Origin: Methylotenera_A sp031422335
GTDB lineage: Bacteria; Pseudomonadota; Gammaproteobacteria; Burkholderiales; Methylophilaceae
Assembly (NCBI GenBank): GCA_031422335.1
Contig: JANOQW010000034.1
Coordinates: 124,001 to 188,000, forward strand
Direction: 5' to 3'
DNA: 64,000 nt
Positions 17,054 through 26,496 of the stretch are shown in pieces; position 1 is the first letter of the stretch; each line of letters begins with the position of its first letter. The notes under the pieces were generated by a model. It was not told the origin of the DNA. It did no database searches and saw only the letters and a list, made by a program, of their open reading frames with translations. The position numbers and the translations under genes were made by a program.

Positions 17054-18841
17054 TTAAGCTGCTGGGGTTTGTGTCCTTACACGGATGTGAAGTTCACGCA
17101 ATTGTTTTTCGTCGACTTCATTCGGTGCATTGGTCATTAAACATTGTGCACGTTGGGTTTTAGGGAAAGCAATCACGTCACGAATTGACTCGGCACCTGC
17201 CATAAGCGTGACCAGACGGTCTAAACCGAAGGCCAAACCACCGTGTGGAGGCGCGCCGTATTGAAGCGCATCCAGCAAGAAGCCGAATTTTTCTTGTGCT
17301 TCTTCTTTGCTGATTTTGAGTGCATCAAATACTTTAGATTGAATATCTTGTTTATGGATACGCACTGAACCGCCGCCGACTTCCCAGCCGTTCAGCACCA
17401 TGTCGTAGGCTTTCGATAAACACGCGCCTGGATTTGAAACCAGTATTTCTTCGTGACCGTCTTTTGGTGCAGTGAATGGATGATGTAAGGCTGCCCAACG
17501 GTCGTTTTCTTCGTCATGCTCGAACATCGGGAAATCGACCACCCATAGCGGCGCCCAAGCGCGGCCATCGACATGGCCTTTATCATGGCCAACTTTCAAA
17601 CGCAACGCACCTAGCGCTTCGTTCACTACTTTTAATTTATCTGCGCCAAAGAATACGATATCGCCATTCTGCGCACCAGTGCGGTCGATAATTGCTTGCA
17701 GTGCAGTCACATGAATATTTTTAACAATCGGGCTTTGCAAGCCTTCTTCATTCAACTTGGTGATGTCGTTGATTTTGATATACGCCAAACCTTTAGCACC
17801 ATAGATTTTGACGAACTCGGTATAAGCATCAATCTCAGAGCGCGAAATCGCCGCGCCGTTAGGCACTCGCAAGGCGGCAACACGGCCACCCACCATATTG
17901 GCAGCACCTGAGAACACTTTGAAATCGACATCTTTCATCACATCGCTTAGTTCAGTAATTTCAAGCGTCACGCGCATATCGGGCTTATCAGAGCCGTATT
18001 TGTGCATGGCATCGTGAAAACTCATGCGCGGGAAAGCGGCTGGAAAATCGACGTTTTGCACTGATTTGAGCATTTGGCGAATCATCTCTTCGACGATGTC
18101 CATAATTTCATTCTCAGACATAAACGATGTTTCAATATCGACTTGGGTAAATTCTGGCTGGCGGTCTGCACGCAAATCTTCATCGCGGAAGCATTTGGTA
18201 ATTTGGAAATAGCGGTCAAATCCGCTGACCATTAATAGCTGCTTAAATAGCTGAGGTGATTGTGGCAAAGCGAAGAACTGGCCAGCATGCACACGGCTTG
18301 GCACCAAGTAATCGCGCGCGCCTTCTGGCGTGCTGCGCGTCAACATGGGCGTTTCTACTTCAATAAAGCCATTAGTATCGAGGTAGTCACGTAAGGTCTT
18401 TGCCACGCGATAGCGCAACATCATGTTGCGTTGCATGGCCGGGCGGCGTAAATCGATGTAACGATGTTGCAGCCTCACCGTTTCGGTCAAATTTTCGTCA
18501 TCTAACATGAAAGGTGGCGTTAAAGATGCGTTCAAAATCTCAATTTCGGTCGCCAACATTTCCACTTCGCCCGTTGGAATATTAGTGTTTACCGTGCCTT
18601 CTGGCCGTGCGCGCACTTTACATGTCACTTTTAGCACGTATTCACTGCGCACAGATTCCGCATGTTTAAAGGCTTCTGGTGTATCTGGGTCTATGACAAT
18701 CTGCGCCATGCCTTCGCGGTCGCGCAAATCAATAAAAATCACGCCACCGTGATCGCGGCGGCGGTGTGCCCAACCGCATAAAGTAACGGTTTGGCCAATG
18801 TGGCTGCGGTTTAAATGGCCGCAATAATGTGTACGCATCAT
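17054..18841 (-). CDS. aspS: Aspartyl-tRNA synthetase
   Basis: A 595-residue class IIb synthetase of bacterial type. The N-terminal OB anticodon domain contains GWAHRRRDHGGVIFIDLRDREG, the catalytic core starts FIEVETPMLTRSTPEGARDYLVPSR, and motif 2 is FQITKCFRDEDLRADRQPEFTQVDIE. A bacterial GAD insert lies at about 300-410 and motif 3 is GGLAFGLDRLVTLMAG. It charges tRNA-Asp in the cytosol. DUF502 lies 15 bp upstream and DUF4145 9 bp downstream on the same strand, so a DUF502-aspS-DUF4145 transcript is likely; DUF502 next to aspS is common in betaproteobacteria. Confidence 0.97.
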   Translation of the reverse strand: MMRTHYCGHLNRSHIGQTVTLCGWAHRRRDHGGVIFIDLRDREGMAQIVIDPDTPEAFKHAESVRSEYVLKVTCKVRARPEGTVNTNIPTGEVEMLATEIEILNASLTPPFMLDDENLTETVRLQHRYIDLRRPAMQRNMMLRYRVAKTLRDYLDTNGFIEVETPMLTRSTPEGARDYLVPSRVHAGQFFALPQSPQLFKQLLMVSGFDRYFQITKCFRDEDLRADRQPEFTQVDIETSFMSENEIMDIVEEMIRQMLKSVQNVDFPAAFPRMSFHDAMHKYGSDKPDMRVTLEITELSDVMKDVDFKVFSGAANMVGGRVAALRVPNGAAISRSEIDAYTEFVKIYGAKGLAYIKINDITKLNEEGLQSPIVKNIHVTALQAIIDRTGAQNGDIVFFGADKLKVVNEALGALRLKVGHDKGHVDGRAWAPLWVVDFPMFEHDEENDRWAALHHPFTAPKDGHEEILVSNPGACLSKAYDMVLNGWEVGGGSVRIHKQDIQSKVFDALKISKEEAQEKFGFLLDALQYGAPPHGGLAFGLDRLVTLMAGAESIRDVIAFPKTQRAQCLMTNAPNEVDEKQLRELHIRVRTQTPAA

Positions 18842-18856
18842 AATAAATTTCTTAGT

Positions 18857-19495
18857 CTATAAAGTGTGTTGTTGTGTTTGCTGAAAGCGTAGTTGTTGCG
18901 TATGCGTATCTTTTGGTGTGACCGTGCCCATGCTAATAATGTACTTCAACGCCTCATCTACGCTCATATCTAGCTCTATCACATCCTCTTTTGGCATCAT
19001 TAAAAAGAAGCCAGATGTGGGGTTGGGTGTGGTGGGCACATACACACTAATATAATCACCATGTAGGTGGTTCAGCACATCGCCACCTGGCGTGCCCGTG
19101 ATAAAGGCAATTGTCCATGAGTTTTGGCGTGGATACTGCACCAAAACCGCCTTGCGGAAGGCATTGCCAGAATTTGAAAATAGCGTATCTGACACCTGTT
19201 TAACGCTGGAATAGATGGTTTTTACAAACGGAACTTTGTTTAAAAAAGACTCCCACAACATAATTAATTGCTGACCAAAAATGTTGGTGGCTACCAAACC
19301 TGTGACAAAAATAATCAGTAAGGTAAGTAATGCGCCCAAACCTGGCACATTAAAACCAAACAGTTTTTTAGGTTGCCATGCCTCTGGCAGCAAGAGCAGG
19401 CTTTGATCCATGGTGTGAATCAGCGTGCTAAGCACCCAAAGCGTGATGAATAAGGGTACCAATACTAACAAGCCGGTAATAAAATATTTTTTCAT
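18857..19495 (-). CDS. DUF502 membrane protein
   Basis: A 212-residue inner-membrane protein. Two hydrophobic helices lie at about 3-25 and 54-78, followed by a soluble domain with the DUF502 features NKVPFVKTIYSSVKQVSDTLF, FRKAVLVQYPRQNSWTIAFITG and YISVYVPTTPNPTSGFFLMMPKEDVIELDMSVDEALKYIISMG. The molecular role of DUF502 is not known. It lies between fmdB (13 bp upstream) and aspS (15 bp downstream), the usual fmdB-DUF502-aspS order in betaproteobacteria, so cotranscription is likely. Confidence 0.9.
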   Translation of the reverse strand: MKKYFITGLLVLVPLFITLWVLSTLIHTMDQSLLLLPEAWQPKKLFGFNVPGLGALLTLLIIFVTGLVATNIFGQQLIMLWESFLNKVPFVKTIYSSVKQVSDTLFSNSGNAFRKAVLVQYPRQNSWTIAFITGTPGGDVLNHLHGDYISVYVPTTPNPTSGFFLMMPKEDVIELDMSVDEALKYIISMGTVTPKDTHTQQLRFQQTQQHTL

Positions 19496-19508
19496 GTTTC
19501 TTTAGTCT

Positions 19509-19811
19509 TTAGTGGCAAGCACAGCCAGGGTTGCAGGTTGCCGCAGTCGTGGTTGTGGTCGTTTCAGCTGTTTTAGCTTCTGTTTTTTCCGTATTTTTTT
19601 CAGCCGTTATTTCATTATTTTTAGGTTTTTTATCTTTAAAATCAGATGCATACCAACCTGTACCACTTAACTGAAAGCTTGGTGCAGACAGCATCTTGGC
19701 AAAGGTTTCTTTGCTGCATTTTGGGCATGTAGTCTGGCTTGGTTGGCTAATTTTACGCATCAGCTCATCCTTAAAACCACAACTGGTGCATGCAAAGTCA
19801 TAAATAGGCAT
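19509..19811 (-). CDS. FmdB-type zinc-ribbon protein with Cys/His tail
   Basis: A 100-residue protein. The open frame runs on to 19988, but the family signature begins at MPIYDFACTSCGF (19811), and the upstream part overlaps the divergent FecR promoter region. Two CxxC pairs (CTSC and CPKC) form the FmdB zinc ribbon in the first 45 residues. SFQLSGTGWYASDF is conserved. The rest is a Lys/Glu/Thr-rich linker ending in CNPGCACH, a three-cysteine tail that could bind metal. FmdB-like proteins are small and poorly understood; a regulatory role was suggested in methylotrophs. First gene of the fmdB-DUF502-aspS unit. Confidence 0.9.
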   Translation of the reverse strand: MPIYDFACTSCGFKDELMRKISQPSQTTCPKCSKETFAKMLSAPSFQLSGTGWYASDFKDKKPKNNEITAEKNTEKTEAKTAETTTTTTAATCNPGCACH

Positions 19812-19982
19812 ATTTTTTGCTTTATTAAGTTTTGATATATAGAACAATGTGAATATACAAAACTTAATCACATAACGAATGTAAAAATTCAAAAGCAAGA
19901 TTATAACTGATGTAAACCAAATGGTTAATTGATTGTTTATATTGATATTAGCCAAATAATACATAATGGCTTGGAGCCTAAC

Positions 19983-21368
19983 ATGCAAAAAACAAAAACT
20001 TTTTTATTAAAACCACTGTTTACAGTGTTTTTAATATTCACTGTGGGCTTGGCGGCGGCATATGCTGATGTTAATAATATTAAACCTGCTGGTACCGTCA
20101 CCTTTGCTACTGGTGATGTTAGCATTATTCGTGCGGACAAATCTATTGTTAAAGCCGCAAAAAATGACGCTGTAAACGCGGGCGACAGCATTGAAACCAA
20201 AATGGGCCGTTTGCAATTGGCTTTAGTTGATGGTGGTAAGGTGTCGTTACAACCAAATACTATTTATAAAATTAATAAATACGAGTTCTCTGGCAAAGAG
20301 GACGGTAGCGAATATGCCTTTACCGAGCTTGTTAAAGGTGGCTTGCGCACCATTAGTGGTTTAATCGGCCATAAAAATCGTGAGCGCTACCAATTAAAAA
20401 CTGCGGTGGCTACCATTGGTATTCGCGGTACAGAGTTTACGGTTAACTTTAACGATAACCAATTTTTAATGACCACCAACTATGGTAGCGTGGATGTATG
20501 TAATAGCGCAGGTTGCTTAAACGCGTTGACTGGTCAATCGATTGTAGTTTCAGGTGTTGGGGCAGCGCCAAAACCAAGCAAAAAAGCTGCTAAAGCGGCA
20601 GCGGCACCGCCAGCCAGCAGCAAAGCAGTGTTTGCAGCAACTGATCTGATTACAGCAGATGGCTCACCCGTTGTTGTTACGCAAGCTGCTGCACTGCCGC
20701 TGCCGACAACAACAAGCGGAGATACCATCGTATCTTTAGCGACCATGCAAACTGGTTTAGATAATAACGGCGTATATGTTGGCACAACCACGATGAAAGG
20801 CAACGCATTAATCAGTTATGTTGATAGCTCTGTTAGCCCAACTATTATCCCCAGCATAATAGAAGAGTCTGGTGCCAATGCTGGTTTGAAATATGGCAGA
20901 GCTTCAGGCGGCGTATATAACGGTCAATCAATGCTCATGACCACGTGGATCACTGGCACAGCTTCACCTACAAGTGCACTTACGGGCTTAGTGGGCTTCT
21001 ACAATGTTAGTTCATCAACCGCCCCTTATATGGTCAATAGCGGCGCAATTACTGCAGTCGGTACGCCCAACAGCGTAGCTGGTAATTTAAGTATAGATTT
21101 CTCCAATTACTCATTTATCTACACCCTAACCGTGCCAATTGCGGGCGCAATCTACACACAGAACAGCTCTGGCACATTAACGCCTGGAAGCGCTACATTT
21201 AGAGATATTGGCAGCTCTGCAGGTGTGTTAGCTGGCGGATCCATAGTGGAAGGCTCGTTATTTGGTGCAAGTGCACAGGCCATAGGTTTGCAATACGGAT
21301 TTAATGTTTCGGGCCCTAGTGTTCCTGGTGGTAATGGTAATGTATATGGTGCTGCAATTTTAAAATAA
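19983..21368 (+). CDS. Exported FecR-domain protein
   Basis: A 461-residue secreted protein when started at 19983, which has GGAG seven bases upstream and a good signal peptide ending near AAAYA. The FecR/LPS-transport-like beta domain (about 35-200) contains GTVTFATGDVSIIRADK, GDSIETKMGRLQLALVDGGKVSLQPNTIYKI and TAVATIGIRGTEFTVNF. An Ala/Lys/Pro linker follows (about 200-240), then a C-terminal Gly/Ser/Thr-rich beta-strand region of some 220 residues ending in NVYGAAILK, which resembles surface beta-barrel or lipoprotein-type domains. It is transcribed alone and followed by a strong terminator. Role unknown; possibly cell-surface. Confidence 0.85.
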   Translation: MQKTKTFLLKPLFTVFLIFTVGLAAAYADVNNIKPAGTVTFATGDVSIIRADKSIVKAAKNDAVNAGDSIETKMGRLQLALVDGGKVSLQPNTIYKINKYEFSGKEDGSEYAFTELVKGGLRTISGLIGHKNRERYQLKTAVATIGIRGTEFTVNFNDNQFLMTTNYGSVDVCNSAGCLNALTGQSIVVSGVGAAPKPSKKAAKAAAAPPASSKAVFAATDLITADGSPVVVTQAAALPLPTTTSGDTIVSLATMQTGLDNNGVYVGTTTMKGNALISYVDSSVSPTIIPSIIEESGANAGLKYGRASGGVYNGQSMLMTTWITGTASPTSALTGLVGFYNVSSSTAPYMVNSGAITAVGTPNSVAGNLSIDFSNYSFIYTLTVPIAGAIYTQNSSGTLTPGSATFRDIGSSAGVLAGGSIVEGSLFGASAQAIGLQYGFNVSGPSVPGGNGNVYGAAILK

Positions 21369-21383
21369 CTCGCTTAACCATAT

Positions 21384-21411
21384 AAAAAAGCCCGCGATTG
21401 CGGGCTTTTTT
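21384..21411 (+). terminator. Rho-independent terminator after the FecR-domain gene
   Basis: GC-rich stem GCCCGC / GCGGGC with loop GATT, extended by flanking A and T tracts, ending in TTTTTTATA. It lies 16 bp after the FecR-domain stop; the A tract on the other side makes it potentially bidirectional. Confidence 0.93.
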
Positions 21412-21426
21412 ATATGTTCTGCAACT

Positions 21427-21447
21427 GCAAGCCAGTATTTGGCTTGC
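21427..21447 (+). repeat. Short-loop palindrome, copy 1
   Basis: GCAAGCC and GGCTTGC are perfect inverted repeats around AGTATTT. Eighteen bases (AAGCCAGTATTTGGCTTG) recur on the opposite strand at 27118-27135. The arms equal the inner arms of the 39-bp family, so this looks like a loop-shortened relative. Confidence 0.75.
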
Positions 21448-21479
21448 CCATAAAATATACCAACTAAATTTGGTTAATC

Positions 21480-21516
21480 ATGCTTGAAACCCTCATGGAT
21501 ATTGGGTTGCAGGCAT
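21480..21516 (-). repeat. 39-bp palindromic repeat, copy 3 (FecR-ssb convergent gap)
   Basis: A diverged copy in reverse orientation. The core CATGGATATTGG is intact and TTGCAGG of one arm remains, but the other arm (TGCTTGAAACCC) has lost most pairing. It lies 30 bp beyond the ssb stop. Confidence 0.75.
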
Positions 21517-21545
21517 GCTTTATTTACACTTTTTATAGCTAAGCC

Positions 21546-22049
21546 CTAAAACGGAATGTCATCTTCAAAGTCATCAAAATTGCTAGCCGACTTTGCTGGC
21601 ACTTGCTGATTAGATGCTGTGGCCTGCGGAGATTGGCGAGGCTGTGATTGATTCATATCGTCAGGCGCGCCGCCTTGATCCATGCCGCCATCGTAACTGG
21701 CATTTGAACTGCCACCACCATCTTTACTGCCTAACATTTGCATTTGGTCGCCAATAATTTCAGTACTGTAACGGGTAACGCCATCTTTCTCCCATTTACG
21801 TGTTTGCAAGCGACCTTCTATATAAACAGGACGGCCTTTTTTTAAGTATTCGCCCGCAATTTCAGCCAAACGGCGATACATGACAATGTTGTGCCACTCA
21901 GTTTTTTCTTGCTTAACGCCTGATTTATCTTTCCAGTTTTCGGTGGTGGCAATACTAAAATTAGCCACTGCCTCGCCATTGGGCATATAACGCACTTCAG
22001 GATCGCGCCCCAAATTACCCACTAAAATCACTTTATTGACTGATGCCAT
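21546..22049 (-). CDS. ssb: Single-stranded DNA-binding protein
   Basis: A 167-residue SSB. The N-terminal OB fold starts ASVNKVILVGNLGRDPEVRYMPNGEAVANFSIATTENWKD and continues with WHNIVMYRRLAEIAGEYLKKGRPVYIEGRLQTRKW. A Gly/Gln/Ser-rich linker (about 115-155) and the acidic tip DDFEDDIPF, which recruits repair and replication proteins, complete it. Homotetramer coating single-stranded DNA. It lies 36 bp after the YajR-like transporter on the same strand and close to uvrA, a common uvrA-MFS-ssb arrangement in betaproteobacteria. Confidence 0.97.
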   Translation of the reverse strand: MASVNKVILVGNLGRDPEVRYMPNGEAVANFSIATTENWKDKSGVKQEKTEWHNIVMYRRLAEIAGEYLKKGRPVYIEGRLQTRKWEKDGVTRYSTEIIGDQMQMLGSKDGGGSSNASYDGGMDQGGAPDDMNQSQPRQSPQATASNQQVPAKSASNFDDFEDDIPF

Positions 22050-22085
22050 TTATGCGCTCCCGTTTGACTTTATTACTAAATAATA

Positions 22086-23471
22086 TTACAAAAGTTTTAA
22101 TATTGCTTGCTCAACCTCGTCTTGTTGCAACTTGGTTTGCTGATTGTTTATTTTAACAATTAAATTATGCTCTTGGGCGATTAATGTGGCATCAACCACG
22201 CCAGCCAAGTTTCTAACTGCAGCTTCAAGATGTTGAGCCTGTAAAACGGTTAAATCATCCACATGATACATTTTTGTTTTAACGCTGGGCGGTGTTTGCA
22301 TACCAAACGCCAGTAGCAACCAGATACCCATCAACACCGCGCAAAATACAAATACGGCCGAATAACCAATTTTGTGCGATAAATAGCCACCCATTACTGC
22401 GCCCAAAAACATACCTAGCGATTGCGCCGTACTATGTACCCCCATCGCTGTACCTTTGCTGGCAGCGGGCGCCATTTTTGAGATAAGCGATGGCAATGAG
22501 GCCTCTAAAATATTAAACGCCACAAAATATACAAAAAGCGATGCCACAATGCCCCAAAACACATCAATATTAAGCGCAAAAGCAATTTGCGCCACCAACA
22601 TAAGTGCTACCGCGCCAATAAAAACGGGTTTCAGTTTGGCGCGCTTTTCAGCAACAATAATGGCGGGAATCATTAATACAAATGAAGCAATTAATACTGG
22701 CAAATAGACTTGCCAATGTTGATTCTCGTTCATGCCACTGGTTTCTTTTAAGGCAAACGGCACCACAATAAACATGGCCATTTGTGCGCCATGCAAACAA
22801 AATGTACCAAAATTTAAACGTAGCAATTGCGCGTCTTTAAGTACATCTTTAATTTTGTTGGGTGCGGCTTGCGCGTCAGAGTGAAACTGGCTATGTGCTG
22901 GATCTGGCACGGCATATTTCACCACAGCGATTGCCAACAAGGACAATACGCCTGTCATCCAAAAAATACCTGGCACACCAATCAGCTGGTTCAATAGTGG
23001 CGCGGCGACCAGCGAAACCGCAAAAGTTAAGCCAATGGTCGCGCCTATCATCGCCATCGCCTTGGTGCGGTGCTCCTCACGTGTAGAATCCGCCACCAGC
23101 GCGGTGACTACGGCAGATATAGCGCCCGCACCTTGAATGGCACGGCCAACAATCACCATATAAATATCGGTTGAAATGGCCGCCACTACACTGCCAATCG
23201 CAAATAAAACTAGGCCAATATAAATTAACTTTTTGCGACCATACTTGTCTGAAGCCATGCCAAACGGCAATTGCAGCAATACTTGCATGAGGCCATAAGC
23301 ACCTAGTGCCACGCCAATCAATGTATGGTTGCTGCCGCCCTCTAATTTTTCGGCATAAATTGCAAAAATGGGCAGCAGTAAAAACATGCCTAGCATGCGT
23401 AAACCGTAGATGGAGGCCAAACTAATGGTTGCGCGCGTTTCGGTACGCGTCATTTTTTCGGAAATTTGCAT
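22086..23471 (-). CDS. YajR-like MFS transporter with C-terminal soluble domain
   Basis: A 461-residue transporter from the ATG at 23471; the open frame continues to 23648 but would then overlap uvrA. Twelve hydrophobic helices are visible, with motif A GMASDKYGRKKLIY after helix 2 and the motif-B-like GRAIQGAGAISAVV near helix 4. The last 60 residues (LQAQHLEAAVRNLAGVVDATLIAQEHNLIVKIN) form a small ferredoxin-like soluble domain, as in E. coli YajR with its YAM domain. Substrate unknown. It is divergent from uvrA across a 64-bp gap and probably cotranscribed with ssb. Confidence 0.88.
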   Translation of the reverse strand: MQISEKMTRTETRATISLASIYGLRMLGMFLLLPIFAIYAEKLEGGSNHTLIGVALGAYGLMQVLLQLPFGMASDKYGRKKLIYIGLVLFAIGSVVAAISTDIYMVIVGRAIQGAGAISAVVTALVADSTREEHRTKAMAMIGATIGLTFAVSLVAAPLLNQLIGVPGIFWMTGVLSLLAIAVVKYAVPDPAHSQFHSDAQAAPNKIKDVLKDAQLLRLNFGTFCLHGAQMAMFIVVPFALKETSGMNENQHWQVYLPVLIASFVLMIPAIIVAEKRAKLKPVFIGAVALMLVAQIAFALNIDVFWGIVASLFVYFVAFNILEASLPSLISKMAPAASKGTAMGVHSTAQSLGMFLGAVMGGYLSHKIGYSAVFVFCAVLMGIWLLLAFGMQTPPSVKTKMYHVDDLTVLQAQHLEAAVRNLAGVVDATLIAQEHNLIVKINNQQTKLQQDEVEQAILKLL

Positions 23472-23535
23472 TATTGTTTGGAAGTATTTCGAATAATTGC
23501 GTATATTAACAGGTTGCCTGTGATTTAGAAAAAGC

Positions 23536-26361
23536 ATGATGGAATTTATTAAAATACGCGGTGCGCGCACCCATAATCTCAAAAATATTTCGCTGGATTT
23601 ACCTCGAAATAAACTCATTGTCATCACCGGTTTATCTGGATCGGGCAAGTCTAGCTTGGCGTTTGATACCTTATATGCTGAGGGCCAGCGCCGTTATGTT
23701 GAAAGTTTATCAGCATACGCACGGCAGTTTTTAGCGCGCATGGACAAGCCCGATGTGGATTTGATTGAAGGCTTATCACCCGCTATTTCTATCGAGCAAA
23801 AGGCCACATCGCACAACCCGCGCAGCACGGTTGGCACAGTGACCGAGATTCACGATTATTTGCGCTTGTTATATGCGCGCGCGGGCGATCCTGAATGTCC
23901 AGAGCACAACATTAAACTAGAGGCGCAAACTGTCAGCCAAATGGTGGATGCTGTTTTGAAGCTGCCAGAAGATACGAAAATAATGATACTGGCACCTGTG
24001 GTTTCAGGTCGCAAAGGCGAGCAGTTGGATTTGTTTGAAAACTTAAAAGCGCAAGGTTTTGTGCGCTTAAGAATAGATGGCAAAATTTACGAGATGGACG
24101 CGCTGCCACAACTGGCAAAAACCACTAAGCACAATGTTGATGTGGTGGTGGATAGAATTAAAGTGAATGTCGAGCTAAAACAACGTATTGCAGAGAGCTT
24201 AGAAACCGCACTGCGCTTGGCCGATGGCAAAGCGGTGGCGCTAGAGATGGATACTGACAAAGAACATTTATTCTCTGCCAAGTTTAGCTGCCCAGTGTGT
24301 GATTACTCACTTGCAGAGCTAGAACCACGCTTATTTAGCTTTAACAACCCAATGGGTGCCTGCCCTAAGTGTGATGGCTTGGGCAATATTAGCTTTTTCG
24401 ATGCGAAAAGAGTCGTCGCTTTTCCTACTTTATCGCTGGCCAGTGGTGCCATTAAAGGTTGGGATAAACGCAACCAATTTTACTTTCAAATGTTGGCTAG
24501 TTTGGCTGCGCACTATAATTTTGATTTGGAAATGGCGTTTGAAGAGTTGCCACTGCATATTCAAGATGTGCTGTTAAACGGTAGCGGTCGCGAAGTAATT
24601 ACCTTTAAATATTTAAACGAGCGCGGCACATTTTTTGGCAAAACACACACGTTTGAAGGCATTTTAAACAATTTGCAACGGCGTTATCGCGAGAGCGATT
24701 CATCTGCCGTACGCGAAGAGTTGGCAAAATACCTGAACAATCAAAGCTGCCCAGAATGTGCGGGTACGCGTTTAAGAATTGAAGCGCGCCATGTAAAAGT
24801 GGGCGGGCAGAATATACATGATGTTTGTAGGGTACCATTAAAGCAAGCACTCACTTTCTTTGAGACGCTTGAATTACATGGTTCTAAGCTGGCGATTGCC
24901 GATAAAATTGTCACCGAAATTCAGAATAGGCTGAAATTTTTAACCAATGTCGGGCTGGAATATTTATCGCTGTCACGCTCGGCAGAAACGCTGTCTGGCG
25001 GCGAGGCGCAACGCATTAGATTAGCTTCGCAAATTGGCAGCGGCCTCACAGGCGTCATGTACGTGCTGGATGAACCGAGCATAGGCTTGCACCAACGCGA
25101 TAATGACCGACTGCTGGAAACGCTAAAACGCCTGCGCGATATTGGCAATACGGTGATTGTGGTAGAGCACGACCATGATGCGATTTTAGAGGCCGATTAT
25201 GTGGTGGATATTGGCCCAGGTGCTGGCGAGCATGGTGGCCAGATTGTGGCAGAAGGTACGCCAGCGGAAATTCAAGCCAATCCAAAATCGCTCACAGGCC
25301 AATATTTAAGCGGCAAAAAACAAATCGAGTATAAAAAAGCGCGTACCAAAGCGGACCCTGCAAAATGGCTAAAACTGAGCGGTACTACAGGTAATAATTT
25401 AAAAAATGTGTCGGTAGAAATCCCCGTTGGATTACTCACCTGTGTAACTGGTGTTTCTGGTAGCGGAAAATCTACACTAATTAACGACACTTTATACAGA
25501 GCTGTGGCGCAACATTTATACAGAAGCAACACAGAGCCTGCGCCATTTAGCGAGTGTGATGGCTTAGACTTTTTTGACAAAGTAGTGGATGTCGATCAAA
25601 GCCCGATTGGCCGTACCCCACGGTCTAACCCCGCCACTTACACGGGATTATTCACGCCGATACGCGATTTATTCTCTGCCGTGCCAGAAAGCCGCGCGCG
25701 TGGTTATGGGCCAGGCCGCTACTCATTTAATGTAAAAGGTGGCCGTTGCGAAGCCTGCCAAGGTGATGGCGTAATTCGGGTAGAAATGCACTTTTTGCCC
25801 GACGTGTATGTGCCATGCGATGTGTGCAAAGGCCAACGCTATAATCGCGAAACGCTAGAAATTAACTTTAAAGGCAAAAATATTCGCGAAGTACTAGAGA
25901 TGACGGTAGAACAAGCTCACACTTTTTTTAGTGCGCAACCGGTGATTTCGCGGAAGCTAAAAACCTTGCTAGATGTAGGCTTGGGCTATATTACGCTGGG
26001 CCAAAGTGCAACAACTTTGAGTGGGGGCGAGGCGCAACGGGTGAAATTGTCGCTAGAACTAAGTAAGCGCGATACGGGCAGAACACTATACATTTTGGAC
26101 GAACCGACCACTGGCCTACACTTTGCCGACATTCAATTGTTATTAGATGTCATTCACCGATTGCGCGATGCAGGCAACACAGTGGTGATTATTGAGCACA
26201 ATTTAGACGTGATTAAAACCGCTGATTGGCTGATTGACATGGGCCCAGAAGGCGGCGATGGCGGCGGCATGGTGGTGGGCGTAGGCACACCTGAAACGCT
26301 GGCAGAAAACAAAAAAAGTTATACAGGCAAATATTTAAAAGCGCTATTAAATAAAGCATAA
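23536..26361 (+). CDS. uvrA: UvrA, excinuclease ABC subunit A
   Basis: A 941-residue damage-recognition ATPase of full length. Two ABC modules: Walker A GLSGSGKSSLAFDTLY (about 32-47) and GVSGSGKSTLINDTLY (about 639-654), signatures LSGGEAQRIRLASQIGSGL and LSGGEAQRVKLSLELS. Zinc modules are CPVC...CPKC (about 253-280) and CEAC...CDVC (about 738-765). The UvrB-binding region lies between. A UvrA dimer loads UvrB on damaged DNA in nucleotide excision repair. Promoter sits in the 64-bp gap to the divergent transporter; I see no convincing LexA box there. Confidence 0.98.
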   Translation: MMEFIKIRGARTHNLKNISLDLPRNKLIVITGLSGSGKSSLAFDTLYAEGQRRYVESLSAYARQFLARMDKPDVDLIEGLSPAISIEQKATSHNPRSTVGTVTEIHDYLRLLYARAGDPECPEHNIKLEAQTVSQMVDAVLKLPEDTKIMILAPVVSGRKGEQLDLFENLKAQGFVRLRIDGKIYEMDALPQLAKTTKHNVDVVVDRIKVNVELKQRIAESLETALRLADGKAVALEMDTDKEHLFSAKFSCPVCDYSLAELEPRLFSFNNPMGACPKCDGLGNISFFDAKRVVAFPTLSLASGAIKGWDKRNQFYFQMLASLAAHYNFDLEMAFEELPLHIQDVLLNGSGREVITFKYLNERGTFFGKTHTFEGILNNLQRRYRESDSSAVREELAKYLNNQSCPECAGTRLRIEARHVKVGGQNIHDVCRVPLKQALTFFETLELHGSKLAIADKIVTEIQNRLKFLTNVGLEYLSLSRSAETLSGGEAQRIRLASQIGSGLTGVMYVLDEPSIGLHQRDNDRLLETLKRLRDIGNTVIVVEHDHDAILEADYVVDIGPGAGEHGGQIVAEGTPAEIQANPKSLTGQYLSGKKQIEYKKARTKADPAKWLKLSGTTGNNLKNVSVEIPVGLLTCVTGVSGSGKSTLINDTLYRAVAQHLYRSNTEPAPFSECDGLDFFDKVVDVDQSPIGRTPRSNPATYTGLFTPIRDLFSAVPESRARGYGPGRYSFNVKGGRCEACQGDGVIRVEMHFLPDVYVPCDVCKGQRYNRETLEINFKGKNIREVLEMTVEQAHTFFSAQPVISRKLKTLLDVGLGYITLGQSATTLSGGEAQRVKLSLELSKRDTGRTLYILDEPTTGLHFADIQLLLDVIHRLRDAGNTVVIIEHNLDVIKTADWLIDMGPEGGDGGGMVVGVGTPETLAENKKSYTGKYLKALLNKA

Positions 26362-26439
26362 AATAACACGAGTAGAAAAGATACTCTGTACCAGTTCTTG
26401 GCATCACCATTCTCGCTAAGTGCTAAAGCACTAAGTCGA

Positions 26440-26475
26440 ATGCGAAACCCGCATGGATATTGGCTTGCAGGGCAT
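26440..26475 (-). repeat. 39-bp palindromic repeat, copy 4 (uvrA-DUF456 convergent gap)
   Basis: Reverse-orientation copy: CCGCATGGATATTGGCTTGCAGGGCAT matches the consensus completely over 27 bases, while the other arm (ATGCGAAAC) is decayed and no longer pairs well. It lies 21 bp beyond the DUF456 stop. Confidence 0.9.
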
Positions 26476-26496
26476 CGAAATAAGATGCGCTAAAGT

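Noticed and set aside
19812..19988. N-terminal extension of the FmdB-type protein
   Set aside because: The family begins at MPIYDF and the extra part overlaps the FecR-gene start and ribosome site on the other strand.
23472..23535. Possible LexA box upstream of uvrA
   Set aside because: Only a half-site (TTAACAG) is visible; there is no partner CTG at the right spacing.
23472..23648. N-terminal extension of the YajR-like transporter
   Set aside because: It would overlap the divergent uvrA start by over 100 bp and adds no recognisable domain.
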